Shown here: one piece after another, positions 1 to 8,028 of the stretch
Layout of the letters: each line of letters begins with the position of its first letter
Position numbering within the stretch: the first letter of the stretch is position 1
NCBI GenBank assembly: GCA_015056155.1
Contig: SVGU01000001.1
Span: 31,961 to 95,960, forward strand
Origin: Clostridiales bacterium
GTDB lineage: Bacteria; Bacillota; Clostridia; Christensenellales; Aristaeellaceae
DNA: 64,000 nt
Direction of reading: 5' to 3'
Translations under genes and position numbers: made by a program
Notes under the pieces: generated by a model
What the model saw: the letters and a program-made list of their open reading frames with translations, nothing else
Database searches by the model: none
What the model was told of the DNA's origin: nothing

Positions 1-1
1 C

Positions 2-787
2 GGGGTGATCCCGTACCGGGAGAAGATCTCCGTGCAGGAGATCACCGAGCGCCTGGGCGGCGGCGTGTACCTGTCCACGCAGGTGATGGGTATCCCGCGC
101 GGCAGCGGTCTGGGCACGTCCTCCATCCTTGCGGGCGCGTGCGTCAAGGCGATCATGCGCTTCCTCGGCAAAACGCCAACGGAGAACGAACTGTACAACC
201 GCGTGCTGTGCATGGAGCAGATCATGTCCACCGGCGGCGGCTGGCAGGACCAGGTCGGCGGTCTGGCCCCCGGCATCAAGATGGTCACCAGCGAGCCCGG
301 CATGCACCAGGTCATCACCTGCACGCCCCTGCGGATGACCGAGGCGGCGAAGGCGGAGCTGAACGAGCGCTTCTGCCTGATCTACACCGGACAGCGCCGA
401 CTGGCCCGGAACCTCCTGCGCGAGGTGGTGGGCCGCTACATTTCCAGCACGCCCGACGCCCTCGCGGTGCTGGAGACGATCCAGCGCCTGGCCGTCCTGA
501 TGCGCTATGAGCTGGAAAAGGGCAACATCGACGGCTTTGCACGCCTCCTCAGCGAGCACTGGGAGCAGTGCAAGATCCTCGATTCCGGCTGCACCAACAC
601 CTGCATCGACCAGATGATCAACGCCGTCAGCGACCTCGTCGCGGGCCACTTCATCTGCGGCGCGGGCGGCGGCGGCTTCCTGCAGGTGGTGCTGAAGAAG
701 AGCGTGACCCCCGCGCAGCTGCAGGAGCGGCTGTATGAGGTCTTCCAGGACAGCGGCGCCTGCGTGTGGCGCTGTGCGCTGGTATAA
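2..787 (+). CDS. GHMP-family sugar kinase, C-terminal part (probable L-fucokinase domain), 5' truncated
   Basis: The reading frame is open to the left edge, so about 261 residues are the end of a longer protein. The GHMP glycine-serine loop GSGLGTSSILAGA, which contacts ATP phosphates, lies near residue 38, and the C-terminal glycine-rich motif GAGGGGFL is also present. This arrangement matches the fucokinase half of Fkp-type enzymes, which phosphorylate L-fucose at C1 before GDP-fucose formation. Within the family, galactokinase-like or heptose kinases are alternatives. The gmd-fcl-manC genes 15 kb downstream make GDP-fucose de novo, which supports fucose as the substrate. That link is inference. 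The first in-window start candidate (GTG at 5) is almost certainly internal. Confidence 0.75.
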   Translation, partial: GVIPYREKISVQEITERLGGGVYLSTQVMGIPRGSGLGTSSILAGACVKAIMRFLGKTPTENELYNRVLCMEQIMSTGGGWQDQVGGLAPGIKMVTSEPGMHQVITCTPLRMTEAAKAELNERFCLIYTGQRRLARNLLREVVGRYISSTPDALAVLETIQRLAVLMRYELEKGNIDGFARLLSEHWEQCKILDSGCTNTCIDQMINAVSDLVAGHFICGAGGGGFLQVVLKKSVTPAQLQERLYEVFQDSGACVWRCALV

Positions 788-807
788 AAACTCAATCATC
801 GCGCTGC

Positions 808-845
808 GATGTCCCTGCTGCGGAGTGCTCTTGCGCAGGGGCATC
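808..845 (+). terminator. Possible stem-loop after the kinase gene
   Basis: GATGTCCCTGC and GCAGGGGCATC pair over 11 positions with one G-T wobble, about 20 bases after the kinase stop codon. No U-tract follows, so termination is uncertain. The rest of the 352-base gap holds the promoter and leader of the next operon and no convincing gene. Confidence 0.3.
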
Positions 846-950
846 CGGCGCGATTTATGCGTCCGGAAAATACCCGCAGAATACGATCAGAACTGCAGCA
901 AATCGACCGGGAAATGCATAAATGATAAAGATGAATTGGATGAGATTATG

Positions 951-979
951 TTGACGCATGATTGATTAGATGGTATAAT
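951..979 (+). promoter_or_regulatory. Sigma-A promoter of the glycan operon
   Basis: TTGACG, a 17-base spacer and an extended -10 TGGTATAAT form a near-consensus promoter. Transcription should begin near 986, leaving a leader of about 150 bases before the GTG start of the membrane-aminotransferase fusion. A short ORF from 994 in this leader has no supporting feature. Confidence 0.75.
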
Positions 980-1139
980 TTATAAGGATTACTATGCCAA
1001 TGATTCTCAGAGATTGGTTCTCTGTTCCACTGGTACAGCCGCGCGGATACGTCCGCAGACGATCGAATGTCAGGGCAGCGTGCAGGGGTCTGCAATCTGC
1101 CGGAGATGATTACCTCACGGTGATAGGAGAGAGGAAATC

Positions 1140-3257
1140 GTGGATAAGATCAAACAGATTTTCAAGAGTGCAGCAAGGGACTGGTGGATCGCTGCGCTGG
1201 ATATCGTCGCGGTCAACGCGGCGTATTTTCTGGCGCTGCTGATCCGCTTCTATGTCAATTTTGAGTTCCGCCCGACGGTCACCTTCTATCTGACCGATTT
1301 CGCGACCTTTGCGCCCTTCTACACGGTCCTGTGTCTGGTCGTGTTCGCCGCCTTCCACCTCTACGGCGGCATGTGGAAGTACGCGGGCCTCAACGACCTG
1401 AACCGCATCATCGCTGCCTCTGCGGCGACGACGGTCATCCAGGTGCTGGGCACGATGCTGACCGTGGGCCGCATGCCCGTGACCTACTACTTCATCGGCA
1501 CGCTGATCCAGTTCGTGCTGATCGCGTCGATCCGCTTCGGCTACCGCTTCCTGCTGGTGGAGCAGAAAAAGCTCGCGAACCGCCGGAAGACCGGCGCTGC
1601 GACGATGGTCATCGGCGCGGGCGAGGCCGGCCGGTTCATGATCCGCAACCTGGAGGAGAGCACGTCCTACCAGCCCGTGTGCGTGCTGGATGTGAAGAAC
1701 GTCTCCCGCGGCCGGATGATGAACGGTATCCCGGTGTGCGGCGGCATGGACGACCTGGAGCGACTGCTGGACAAGTTCGGCATCAAGTGCGTCTTCATCG
1801 CCGAGCCCCTGCTGCAGCCGGAGATCAAGGAGCAGATCACCCGCCTGTGCAGCGAGCGCAAGCTCGAAATGCAGGACCTGGGCTACTCCTTCTACATGAA
1901 CGAAAGCGAGGCGGAGGTCCCCGCGAAGGCGATCGAGGCGACCAGCGTGAAGCCCGACGGCAAGCGCGCCATCCCCTTCAGCCCCCCGGACATCAGCGAG
2001 AGCGAGATCTCCGAGGCGGTGGAGGCCATGCGTTCCGGCTGGATCACTACCGGCCCCCGCACGAAGCTGCTGGAGCGCCGCCTGGCGGCCTTCATCGACA
2101 CCGGCTGCGTGGACGTCGAGGCAGGCGATGAGTACAGCAACCGCGTGGTCTGCCTGAACTCCGCCACGGCGGCGGAGGAACTGAACCTGCGCGTGCTGGG
2201 CGTGGGCCCGGGCGACGAGGTGATCGTGCCCGCCTTCACCTACACGGCCTCTGCGTCCGCGGCGATCCACTGCGGCGCGACGGTGAAGTTCGTCGATATC
2301 CAGAAGGACGGCGACAGCGTCACTCACATGCCCGAGATGGATTACGAAGCGCTGGAAAAGGCCATCACCCCGAAGACCAAGGCGATCATCACCGTCGATC
2401 TGGCGGGCATCGTCTGCGATTATGAGCGCGTGTTCGACATCGTGGAGCGCAGGAAGAACCTGTTCACGCCCATCGAGTCTGACGGCACGCCCCTGCGTGA
2501 CCTTTCCTCCCGCATCCAGAAGGCGCTGGGCCGCGTGGCGGTCATTTCCGACTGCGCGCACGGTCTGGGCGCATCCCGCGTGTTCCGGGGCGAGAAGAAG
2601 TACGCCGGCGCCATCGCGGACATGACCTCCTTCAGCTTCCACGCGGTGAAGAACTTCACCACCGCCGAGGGCGGCGCGAGCGCGTGGCGTCCCTTCAATG
2701 GCGTGGACAACGCGGAGATCTACAAGATGTTCCAGCTGCTGTCCCTCCACGGCCAGAACAAGGACGCCCTGGCCAAGACGAAGCTGGGCGCGTGGGAGTA
2801 CGACATCATCGGACCGTGGTACAAGTGCAACATGACGGACATCATGGCCGCCATCGGCCTGCGCCAGCTGGACCGCTATCCGGGTCTGCTGGAGCGCCGC
2901 GTGGAGATGATGAAGAAGTACGACGCGGTCTGCGACGAGCTGGGCGTGAGCCACCTGGTGCACCACACCGGTGACATGGACAGCTCCAACCACCTCTACA
3001 TCGTCCGCATCCCCGGCGTCACGGCGGAGCAGCGCAACGAGATCATCGAGAAGATGGCCAAGCGCGGCGTGGCTACCAACGTCCACTACAAGCCCCTGCC
3101 CATGATGACGGCCTACGGCAAGGACTGCTCCGGCTATCCCAATGCCTACGATTACTACCATAACCTGATCACCCTGCCGCTGCACACGCTCCTGTCCGAC
3201 GCGGATGTGGCGTATGTGTGCGACAACTTCCGCGAGGTCGTGAAGGAATACATCTGA
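1140..3257 (+). CDS. Fusion of a CapD/FlaA1-type membrane and nucleotide-binding N-terminus with a DegT/DnrJ/EryC1 aminotransferase
   Basis: Residues 1-130 hold about four hydrophobic segments typical of the membrane part of FlaA1/CapD/PglF dehydratases. Residues 140-250 form the following Rossmann-like domain with VIGAGEAGRFM. The short-chain dehydrogenase catalytic domain that normally follows is absent. From about residue 275 the chain is instead a complete PLP aminotransferase, with SDCAHGLGA (cofactor Asp) and SFHAVKNFTTAEGG (Schiff-base Lys). Such enzymes convert 4-keto (or 3-keto) nucleotide sugars to amino sugars. The 705-residue frame has no break, so the fusion looks genuine. GTG at 1140 is preceded by AGGAGAG. 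The next gene is a PglC-like transferase, suggesting a membrane-coupled amino-sugar pathway. The substrate is unknown; UDP-4-keto-6-deoxy-GlcNAc or the Gmd product are possible. Confidence 0.85.
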   Translation: MDKIKQIFKSAARDWWIAALDIVAVNAAYFLALLIRFYVNFEFRPTVTFYLTDFATFAPFYTVLCLVVFAAFHLYGGMWKYAGLNDLNRIIAASAATTVIQVLGTMLTVGRMPVTYYFIGTLIQFVLIASIRFGYRFLLVEQKKLANRRKTGAATMVIGAGEAGRFMIRNLEESTSYQPVCVLDVKNVSRGRMMNGIPVCGGMDDLERLLDKFGIKCVFIAEPLLQPEIKEQITRLCSERKLEMQDLGYSFYMNESEAEVPAKAIEATSVKPDGKRAIPFSPPDISESEISEAVEAMRSGWITTGPRTKLLERRLAAFIDTGCVDVEAGDEYSNRVVCLNSATAAEELNLRVLGVGPGDEVIVPAFTYTASASAAIHCGATVKFVDIQKDGDSVTHMPEMDYEALEKAITPKTKAIITVDLAGIVCDYERVFDIVERRKNLFTPIESDGTPLRDLSSRIQKALGRVAVISDCAHGLGASRVFRGEKKYAGAIADMTSFSFHAVKNFTTAEGGASAWRPFNGVDNAEIYKMFQLLSLHGQNKDALAKTKLGAWEYDIIGPWYKCNMTDIMAAIGLRQLDRYPGLLERRVEMMKKYDAVCDELGVSHLVHHTGDMDSSNHLYIVRIPGVTAEQRNEIIEKMAKRGVATNVHYKPLPMMTAYGKDCSGYPNAYDYYHNLITLPLHTLLSDADVAYVCDNFREVVKEYI

Positions 3258-3267
3258 GGTGCTTTGC

Positions 3268-3888
3268 ATGTACAAGAAGTTTGGTAAGCGTCTGCTGGAC
3301 ATCGTGATTTCGCTGATCGCCCTGCCCTTTGTGGGTCTGGTGATCCTGATCTTCGCGCCCATCATCTACCTGACGGACAAGGGCCCGGTCTTCTACAACG
3401 CCCCCCGCCGCGGCATGAACGGCAAGAACTTCAAGATGTTCAAGCTGCGCTCGATGAAGGTGAATTCCCCCGTCCTCAAGAATGCGGACGGCTCCACCTA
3501 CTCCGGCGACGATGATCCCCGCGTGACGAAGATCGGCCGGATCATGCGCAAGCTGTCCATCGACGAGCTGCCGCAGATCCTCAACGTCCTGATCGGCGAC
3601 ATGAGCTTTGTCGGCCCCCGTCCGAATCTGGCGACCGGCAACTACGCCGAGTTTGACGAGGTGCGCAAGAAGCGCCTGACCGTGCGTCCCGGCATCACCG
3701 GCTACTCCCAGGCGTACTTCCGCAATTCCATCACGCAGGACGAGAAGTTCGCCAACGATTGCTACTATGTGGATCACCTGTCCTTCATCTTCGATGTGAA
3801 GATCCTGATCCAGACGGTGCTGAGCGTCGTTGGCTCCAAGAACATCAACTACAAGGAAAGCAACCAGAAGAAGGATGTGGCGCAGTGA
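3268..3888 (+). CDS. Monotopic phosphoglycosyl transferase, PglC-like bacterial sugar transferase
   Basis: This 206-residue protein has the minimal PglC layout. One N-terminal hydrophobic hairpin (about residues 10-33) is followed by the catalytic domain with the Asp-Glu dyad in LSIDELPQ and the uridine-binding region GDMSFVGPRP. The family transfers a sugar phosphate from a UDP-sugar to undecaprenyl phosphate at the inner face of the membrane, the first step in building a lipid-linked glycan. I prefer ATG at 3268, preceded by TGAGGTG, over the GTG at 3259. It starts 10 bases after the aminotransferase fusion and overlaps the next gene by one base, so the three are translationally linked. PglC relatives usually accept UDP-sugars modified by such an aminotransferase. 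Confidence 0.92.
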   Translation: MYKKFGKRLLDIVISLIALPFVGLVILIFAPIIYLTDKGPVFYNAPRRGMNGKNFKMFKLRSMKVNSPVLKNADGSTYSGDDDPRVTKIGRIMRKLSIDELPQILNVLIGDMSFVGPRPNLATGNYAEFDEVRKKRLTVRPGITGYSQAYFRNSITQDEKFANDCYYVDHLSFIFDVKILIQTVLSVVGSKNINYKESNQKKDVAQ

Positions 3889-5069
3889 TGAAGCGGCTGC
3901 TTGTGATCGGCGCCTCTGTCCTGCAGGTGCCGGCGATCCGCCGGGCGAAGGAAATGGGCCTGTATGTGGCGGTGGCGGACTTCAACCCCAACGCCGTGGG
4001 CATTCCGCTGGCGGATGAATACTACAACGTCTCGACCATTGACGAAGAGGGCGTGTACCAGGCCGCGAAGGATTTCGGGGCCGACGGCATCATGACCCTG
4101 GCGACCGATATGCCCATGCGCGCGCTGGCCTACGCCTGCGGAAAGCTGGGGCTGGTCGGTCTGGCCTATGACAGCTCTGTCAAGGCCACGGACAAGGGCG
4201 AGATGATCAAGACATTCGAAGCCGCGGGTGTTGAGCACCCGTGGTATCAGATCATCCCGGACGGGGCAAAACCCGCTCCGGGAAGTTATGCGTTTCCCCT
4301 GATCACCAAGCCTACGGATAATTCCGGCAGCCGCGGCGTGATGCTGGTGCATAACGAGGAGGAGCTGGCCGCAGCGCTGAGCTACTCCTCGGAGAACGGC
4401 CGCCGGGGCGACGTGATCATGGAGGAGTACATGCAGGGCCCGGAGGTCAGCGTGGAGGTCATGGTGACGGGCGGGGTGCCCCATGTGCTGCAGATCACCG
4501 ACAAGCTGACGACCGGCGCGCCGCATTTCGTGGAGATGGGGCATTCCCAGCCCTCGCGCCTGCCGGAGGAAGCGCAGGCGGCCATCCGCGATCTGGCCAG
4601 CCGCGCGGCGCTGTCCGTGGGCGTTGAGAACGGCCCGGCGCACGTGGAGATCATCCTGACGAAGGACGGCCCGAAGATGGTCGAGCTGGGCGCGCGCATG
4701 GGCGGCGACTGCATCACGACCCATCTGGTGCCCCTGTCCACCGGCATCGACATGGTGGGCAATACCATCCGCATCGCCCTGGGCGAGGAGCCCGACCTTA
4801 CGCAGAAGTTGCACAAGGGCTCTGCGATCCGCTACTTCAGCGTGCCCTGTGGCGTGATCCGCGCGATCGAGGGCGTGGAGGAAGCGCGGCAGGTCCCGGG
4901 CGTGCAGGAGATCACCTTCGTCAAGCAGGTGGGCGATACCGCCGGGGACATCGGCAGCAGCACCGACCGCGTGGGCTTCGTCATCGCCCAGGCTGACTCG
5001 GCGCAGGAGGCTGTGCGGGTCTGCGAGCAGGCGATGGAACGCGTGCATATCGAAATTGAGCAAGTGTGA
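3888..5069 (+). CDS. ATP-grasp protein, carbamoyl-phosphate-synthase/PurK-like
   Basis: The protein has 393 residues: an N-terminal Rossmann-like preATP-grasp domain (MKRLLVIGASVLQ), then the ATP-grasp fold with KPTDNSGSRGV and the metal-binding segment MVELGARMGGD. ATP-grasp ligases activate a carboxylate as an acyl phosphate and couple it to an amine or thiol. The substrate cannot be read from the sequence. The ATG overlaps the stop of the phosphoglycosyl transferase (TGATG), so the ORF-track start at 3759 is not used. Its place next to a PglC-like transferase suggests it modifies the amino sugar or its lipid-linked form, for example by amide-bond formation. This is inference. Confidence 0.85.
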   Translation: MKRLLVIGASVLQVPAIRRAKEMGLYVAVADFNPNAVGIPLADEYYNVSTIDEEGVYQAAKDFGADGIMTLATDMPMRALAYACGKLGLVGLAYDSSVKATDKGEMIKTFEAAGVEHPWYQIIPDGAKPAPGSYAFPLITKPTDNSGSRGVMLVHNEEELAAALSYSSENGRRGDVIMEEYMQGPEVSVEVMVTGGVPHVLQITDKLTTGAPHFVEMGHSQPSRLPEEAQAAIRDLASRAALSVGVENGPAHVEIILTKDGPKMVELGARMGGDCITTHLVPLSTGIDMVGNTIRIALGEEPDLTQKLHKGSAIRYFSVPCGVIRAIEGVEEARQVPGVQEITFVKQVGDTAGDIGSSTDRVGFVIAQADSAQEAVRVCEQAMERVHIEIEQV

Positions 5070-5083
5070 AAGACTGAGCATTC

Positions 5084-6340
5084 ATGAAAAAACTGCTGAT
5101 TCTCGGGGGCTTCCCCCAGATGATCGAGATCGTGATGACGGCGCGGAGGATGGGGGTGTACACCATCGTTGCGGACCGGGATGCAGCGTCGCCGGCCAAA
5201 CGGTTCGCCGATAAGGCGGTCAATATCAGTACGGACCGGATCGACGCGCTGGAGGCCCTTTGCAGGGCGGAAGGCGTGGACGGCGTGCTCAACGGCTTTG
5301 AGGATTTCAACATCCATATCGCCTGCGAGCTTTGCCAGCGCCTGTCCCTTCCCTTCTACGGTACGCGCCGGCAGATCGACACGGTGACGGACAAGCTGCG
5401 CTTCAAGGAGGCCTGCCGGGCGTACGGCGTGCCGGTGATCGAGCAGTATTCCATGGAGGCGGCGCTGGCGGAGGGGAAGTACCCCTACATCATCAAGCCC
5501 GCGGACAGCTACGGCAGCCGCGGCATCATCATCTGCCGCGATGCGGCGGAGCTGCGCGCAGGCGTTGAGAAGGCGGAGGCGGCGTCCAGGACGCATCGCA
5601 CGATCATCGAGCGCTTCGTCGATACGGATCATGGGACGGAGCTGTTTTACACCATCGTCAACGGCCATATCCACCTGACGGTCACGGCGGACCGCTATAC
5701 GATGCGCACCGGGAGCACGACGGTGCCGCTGCCGGTGGCGGAGGTCTTTCCTTCCAGACACCGCGACGCCATGGTCGGGCAGGTGGATCCGCAGATCCGC
5801 GCGATGCTGACCGGCATGGGCATCCGCAACGGTCTTGTGCTGGTGCAGGCGCTGTGGGATCAGCGGGACGGCAGGGATGAGTTCTTCGTGTACGAAATGG
5901 CCTACCGCTTCACCGGTGAACAGCATTACCGCCTGGTGGAAAAGCAGCACGGCGTCCATCTGGGGGAGATGATGATCCGCCTGGCGCTGGGGGAGGACGT
6001 CTCCGACTATGATACGGCGCTGCTGGATGACGAGGCGTTTGTTCGCCCGGCGATCAATCTGGCGGTGCTGCTGAGGCCCGGCGTCATCGGGCAGATCAGC
6101 GGCCTGGAAAAGGTCTACCAGATTGATGAGCTGATCTCCTATAACCGGACCCATGAGGAACGCGATGAGATCCGCCCCAGCGGCGATTATTCCCATATGC
6201 TGATCCGGGTGAACATGGTCGCCGATAGTGAAGCAGCGCTGTGCCGGGCGGTGGATGAGGTGGCGGCGTACGTCAGCGTAACATCCGACCAGGGTGAGGA
6301 TATGCTGATCACGCGCTTCCATCTGCCAGAGGTGATATGA
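5084..6340 (+). CDS. ATP-grasp protein, second of the cluster
   Basis: A 418-residue ATP-grasp protein with preATP-grasp domain MKKLLILGGFPQ, the ATP-binding loop KPADSYGSRGI near residue 138 and a metal-binding region around YEMAYRFTGEQHY. It resembles the first and fifth ATP-grasp proteins of this operon more than the third and fourth, suggesting duplication within the locus. It begins 14 bases after the preceding gene, and its stop overlaps the acyltransferase start (ATGA). Formation of an amide or ester between a carboxylate and a sugar or amino acid is the expected chemistry. The actual substrates are unknown. Confidence 0.83.
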   Translation: MKKLLILGGFPQMIEIVMTARRMGVYTIVADRDAASPAKRFADKAVNISTDRIDALEALCRAEGVDGVLNGFEDFNIHIACELCQRLSLPFYGTRRQIDTVTDKLRFKEACRAYGVPVIEQYSMEAALAEGKYPYIIKPADSYGSRGIIICRDAAELRAGVEKAEAASRTHRTIIERFVDTDHGTELFYTIVNGHIHLTVTADRYTMRTGSTTVPLPVAEVFPSRHRDAMVGQVDPQIRAMLTGMGIRNGLVLVQALWDQRDGRDEFFVYEMAYRFTGEQHYRLVEKQHGVHLGEMMIRLALGEDVSDYDTALLDDEAFVRPAINLAVLLRPGVIGQISGLEKVYQIDELISYNRTHEERDEIRPSGDYSHMLIRVNMVADSEAALCRAVDEVAAYVSVTSDQGEDMLITRFHLPEVI

Positions 6341-6867
6341 TGAAACTGGTGAATCTGGTCAGATGCTGGCACGAGCGGCTGTTCTGCCTGACGCGCAGGG
6401 ATGCGGTGGCGCAGACGGCTTCGGTGCCGGTGAAGCTTGTGCCGGTGACGGAAGAGAATGCCGACCTTGTGGGGACGCTGCGCGGCGCGGAATATGTGAG
6501 CCAGTTCCGGCAGCAGCTGGCCCTTGGCGACTTCGGATACTACGCGTGCGTGGGTGACGAGCCGGTCGCATATGGCTGGGCGAAGCATCCGGGCTCGAAG
6601 GATTATTTTTTCCGCATCGGGGAAGGATGCTGCTACCTGTGCCGGTTCTTCGTGCATGAGAAAATGCGCGGAAAGCGGATCTATCCGCAGCTGATCTGCG
6701 CCCTGATGGCGCGGGAAACGGATGCGGAACGGTTCTGGATCGCGGTGGAAAGAGGCAATGAAGCCTCGGAGCGCGGATTGAAAAAAGTTGGTTTCACGTT
6801 TGTGAAGGAGTTTTCGTTTTTCCGGGTCTTGGGCAGAACGCTGAACATGCACCGCCTGACGCCCTGA
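6337..6867 (+). CDS. GNAT-family N-acyltransferase
   Basis: The 176-residue protein shows a GNAT-like core. VCRFFVHEKMRGKRIYPQ-type strand-loop-helix (seen here as YLCRFFVHEKMRGKRIY, residues 93-109) is the acyl-CoA pyrophosphate loop region, followed by a helix and AVERGNEASERGLKKVGF, typical of the GNAT C-terminal half. The family moves an acetyl or other acyl group from CoA to an amine. In an operon with an aminotransferase and a PglC-like transferase, N-acylation of a 4-amino sugar or of an attached amino acid is plausible. It overlaps the upstream gene by four bases (ATGA). The ATG at 6340 is an equally possible start. Confidence 0.8.
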   Translation: MMKLVNLVRCWHERLFCLTRRDAVAQTASVPVKLVPVTEENADLVGTLRGAEYVSQFRQQLALGDFGYYACVGDEPVAYGWAKHPGSKDYFFRIGEGCCYLCRFFVHEKMRGKRIYPQLICALMARETDAERFWIAVERGNEASERGLKKVGFTFVKEFSFFRVLGRTLNMHRLTP

Positions 6868-6932
6868 TCCATGCGCCGGGGGAGCCCGGCACAGCGGCAT
6901 GACGAGCTGAATACGAAAGGGAGAATCACGAT

Positions 6933-8000
6933 ATGAACAGATCCTACATGAAGGCGCGGACCATGGTGCTCAATACGAAGCTGGGCAAGATGCTCCGCCT
7001 GTGGATGCAGAAGCGTTCCTACAAGCTGGAGAAGGCGCAGAAGATCGCGCGCGAAGCCTACGGCAGCGAGAAGACGCCCGCGGAGATCGAGGCGATCGCG
7101 AAAGACATGATGACCGAAGCGAAGAAGTACAACGTCGGCTTCGATGAGTACGTCATGTACCATTTCGACAAGCGGGATCAGGCGGACCGCCGTCTGTTCA
7201 TCCCCACCCGCGAGCGCGCGCTGTACTGCGAGCGCCTGAACGACCCGAAGAACCAGATGATCTTCGACGACAAGGGCGAGACGTACAAGGTCTTCGGCAA
7301 GTACTTCAAGCGCGACCTGACCGAGGTGGTCGGGTGGAGCGCGGAGGCGACGGAGAGCTTCCGCAAGTTCGTGGAGAAGCACAACCGCTTTATCATCAAG
7401 CCCTTCAACGGCGGCAATGGCCGCGGGATCCGCATTGCCGACTGCGAGAAGGAAGGCGGCTTCGAGAAGTTGTGCGAGACGCTCAAGACGCAGTATGCCT
7501 CCGGCTTTGTGGCAGAGGAGCTGATCCGTCAGGTGAAGGAACTGAGCGCCGTGCATCCCGATTCGGTCAACACGATGCGCATCTTCACGGTCCGCTTTGA
7601 TGACCGCGTGATGTTCCTGCCCTGCGCGTGGCGCGTTGGCCGTGGCGGCAACTGCGTGGACAACGGCGGCTCCGGCGGTATCTTCTGCGCGCTCAACGAC
7701 GAGGGCGTGATTATCTCCACCTGCGACGAGAAGGGCCGCTCCTACGATGTGCATCCCGACACGAAGCACCCTCTGATCGGCTTCAAGGTGCCGCAGTTTG
7801 AGGAAGCGAAGGCGCTCGCAGCGGAGCTGGCGCAGGTTGTGCCCAGCAACCGCTACTGCGGCTGGGACCTGGCGCTGACGGATGACGGCTGGGTCATGCA
7901 GGAAGGCAACTGGCAGGGCGGCATTGTGGCCTTCCAGTGCCCGCTGCAGAAGGGCTACCGCAAGGAAATGGACGCCATCATGGATGAGCTGGGGCTGTAA
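6933..8000 (+). CDS. Sugar-transfer-associated ATP-grasp protein (ATPgrasp_ST-like)
   Basis: This 355-residue protein has no preATP-grasp Rossmann domain. It has a helical N-terminus followed by the ATP-grasp core with IIKPFNGGNGRGIRI and the C-terminal WDLALTDDGWVMQEGNW segment, whose Glu and Asn should bind metal. VDNGGSGGIF matches the conserved VDNxxxGG motif of the sugar-transfer-associated ATP-grasp family, found mainly in polysaccharide loci. The start follows GAAAGGGAG. A homologous gene follows directly, so the pair probably arose by duplication. Function is not established for the family; ligation of an amino acid or other acid onto a glycan is a reasonable guess. Confidence 0.85.
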   Translation: MNRSYMKARTMVLNTKLGKMLRLWMQKRSYKLEKAQKIAREAYGSEKTPAEIEAIAKDMMTEAKKYNVGFDEYVMYHFDKRDQADRRLFIPTRERALYCERLNDPKNQMIFDDKGETYKVFGKYFKRDLTEVVGWSAEATESFRKFVEKHNRFIIKPFNGGNGRGIRIADCEKEGGFEKLCETLKTQYASGFVAEELIRQVKELSAVHPDSVNTMRIFTVRFDDRVMFLPCAWRVGRGGNCVDNGGSGGIFCALNDEGVIISTCDEKGRSYDVHPDTKHPLIGFKVPQFEEAKALAAELAQVVPSNRYCGWDLALTDDGWVMQEGNWQGGIVAFQCPLQKGYRKEMDAIMDELGL

Positions 8001-8028
8001 AGCAGGGACAGAAGGGAGCGATGATTTG

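Noticed and set aside
994-1242. 82-codon ORF in the leader of the glycan operon
   Set aside because: Overlaps the start of the fusion gene in another frame and has no Shine-Dalgarno sequence; leader RNA is more likely.
1110-3365. 751-codon minus-strand frame opposite the aminotransferase fusion
   Set aside because: Shadow of the real gene. The composition is Val/His/Asp/Arg repeats, with no ribosome site or motif.
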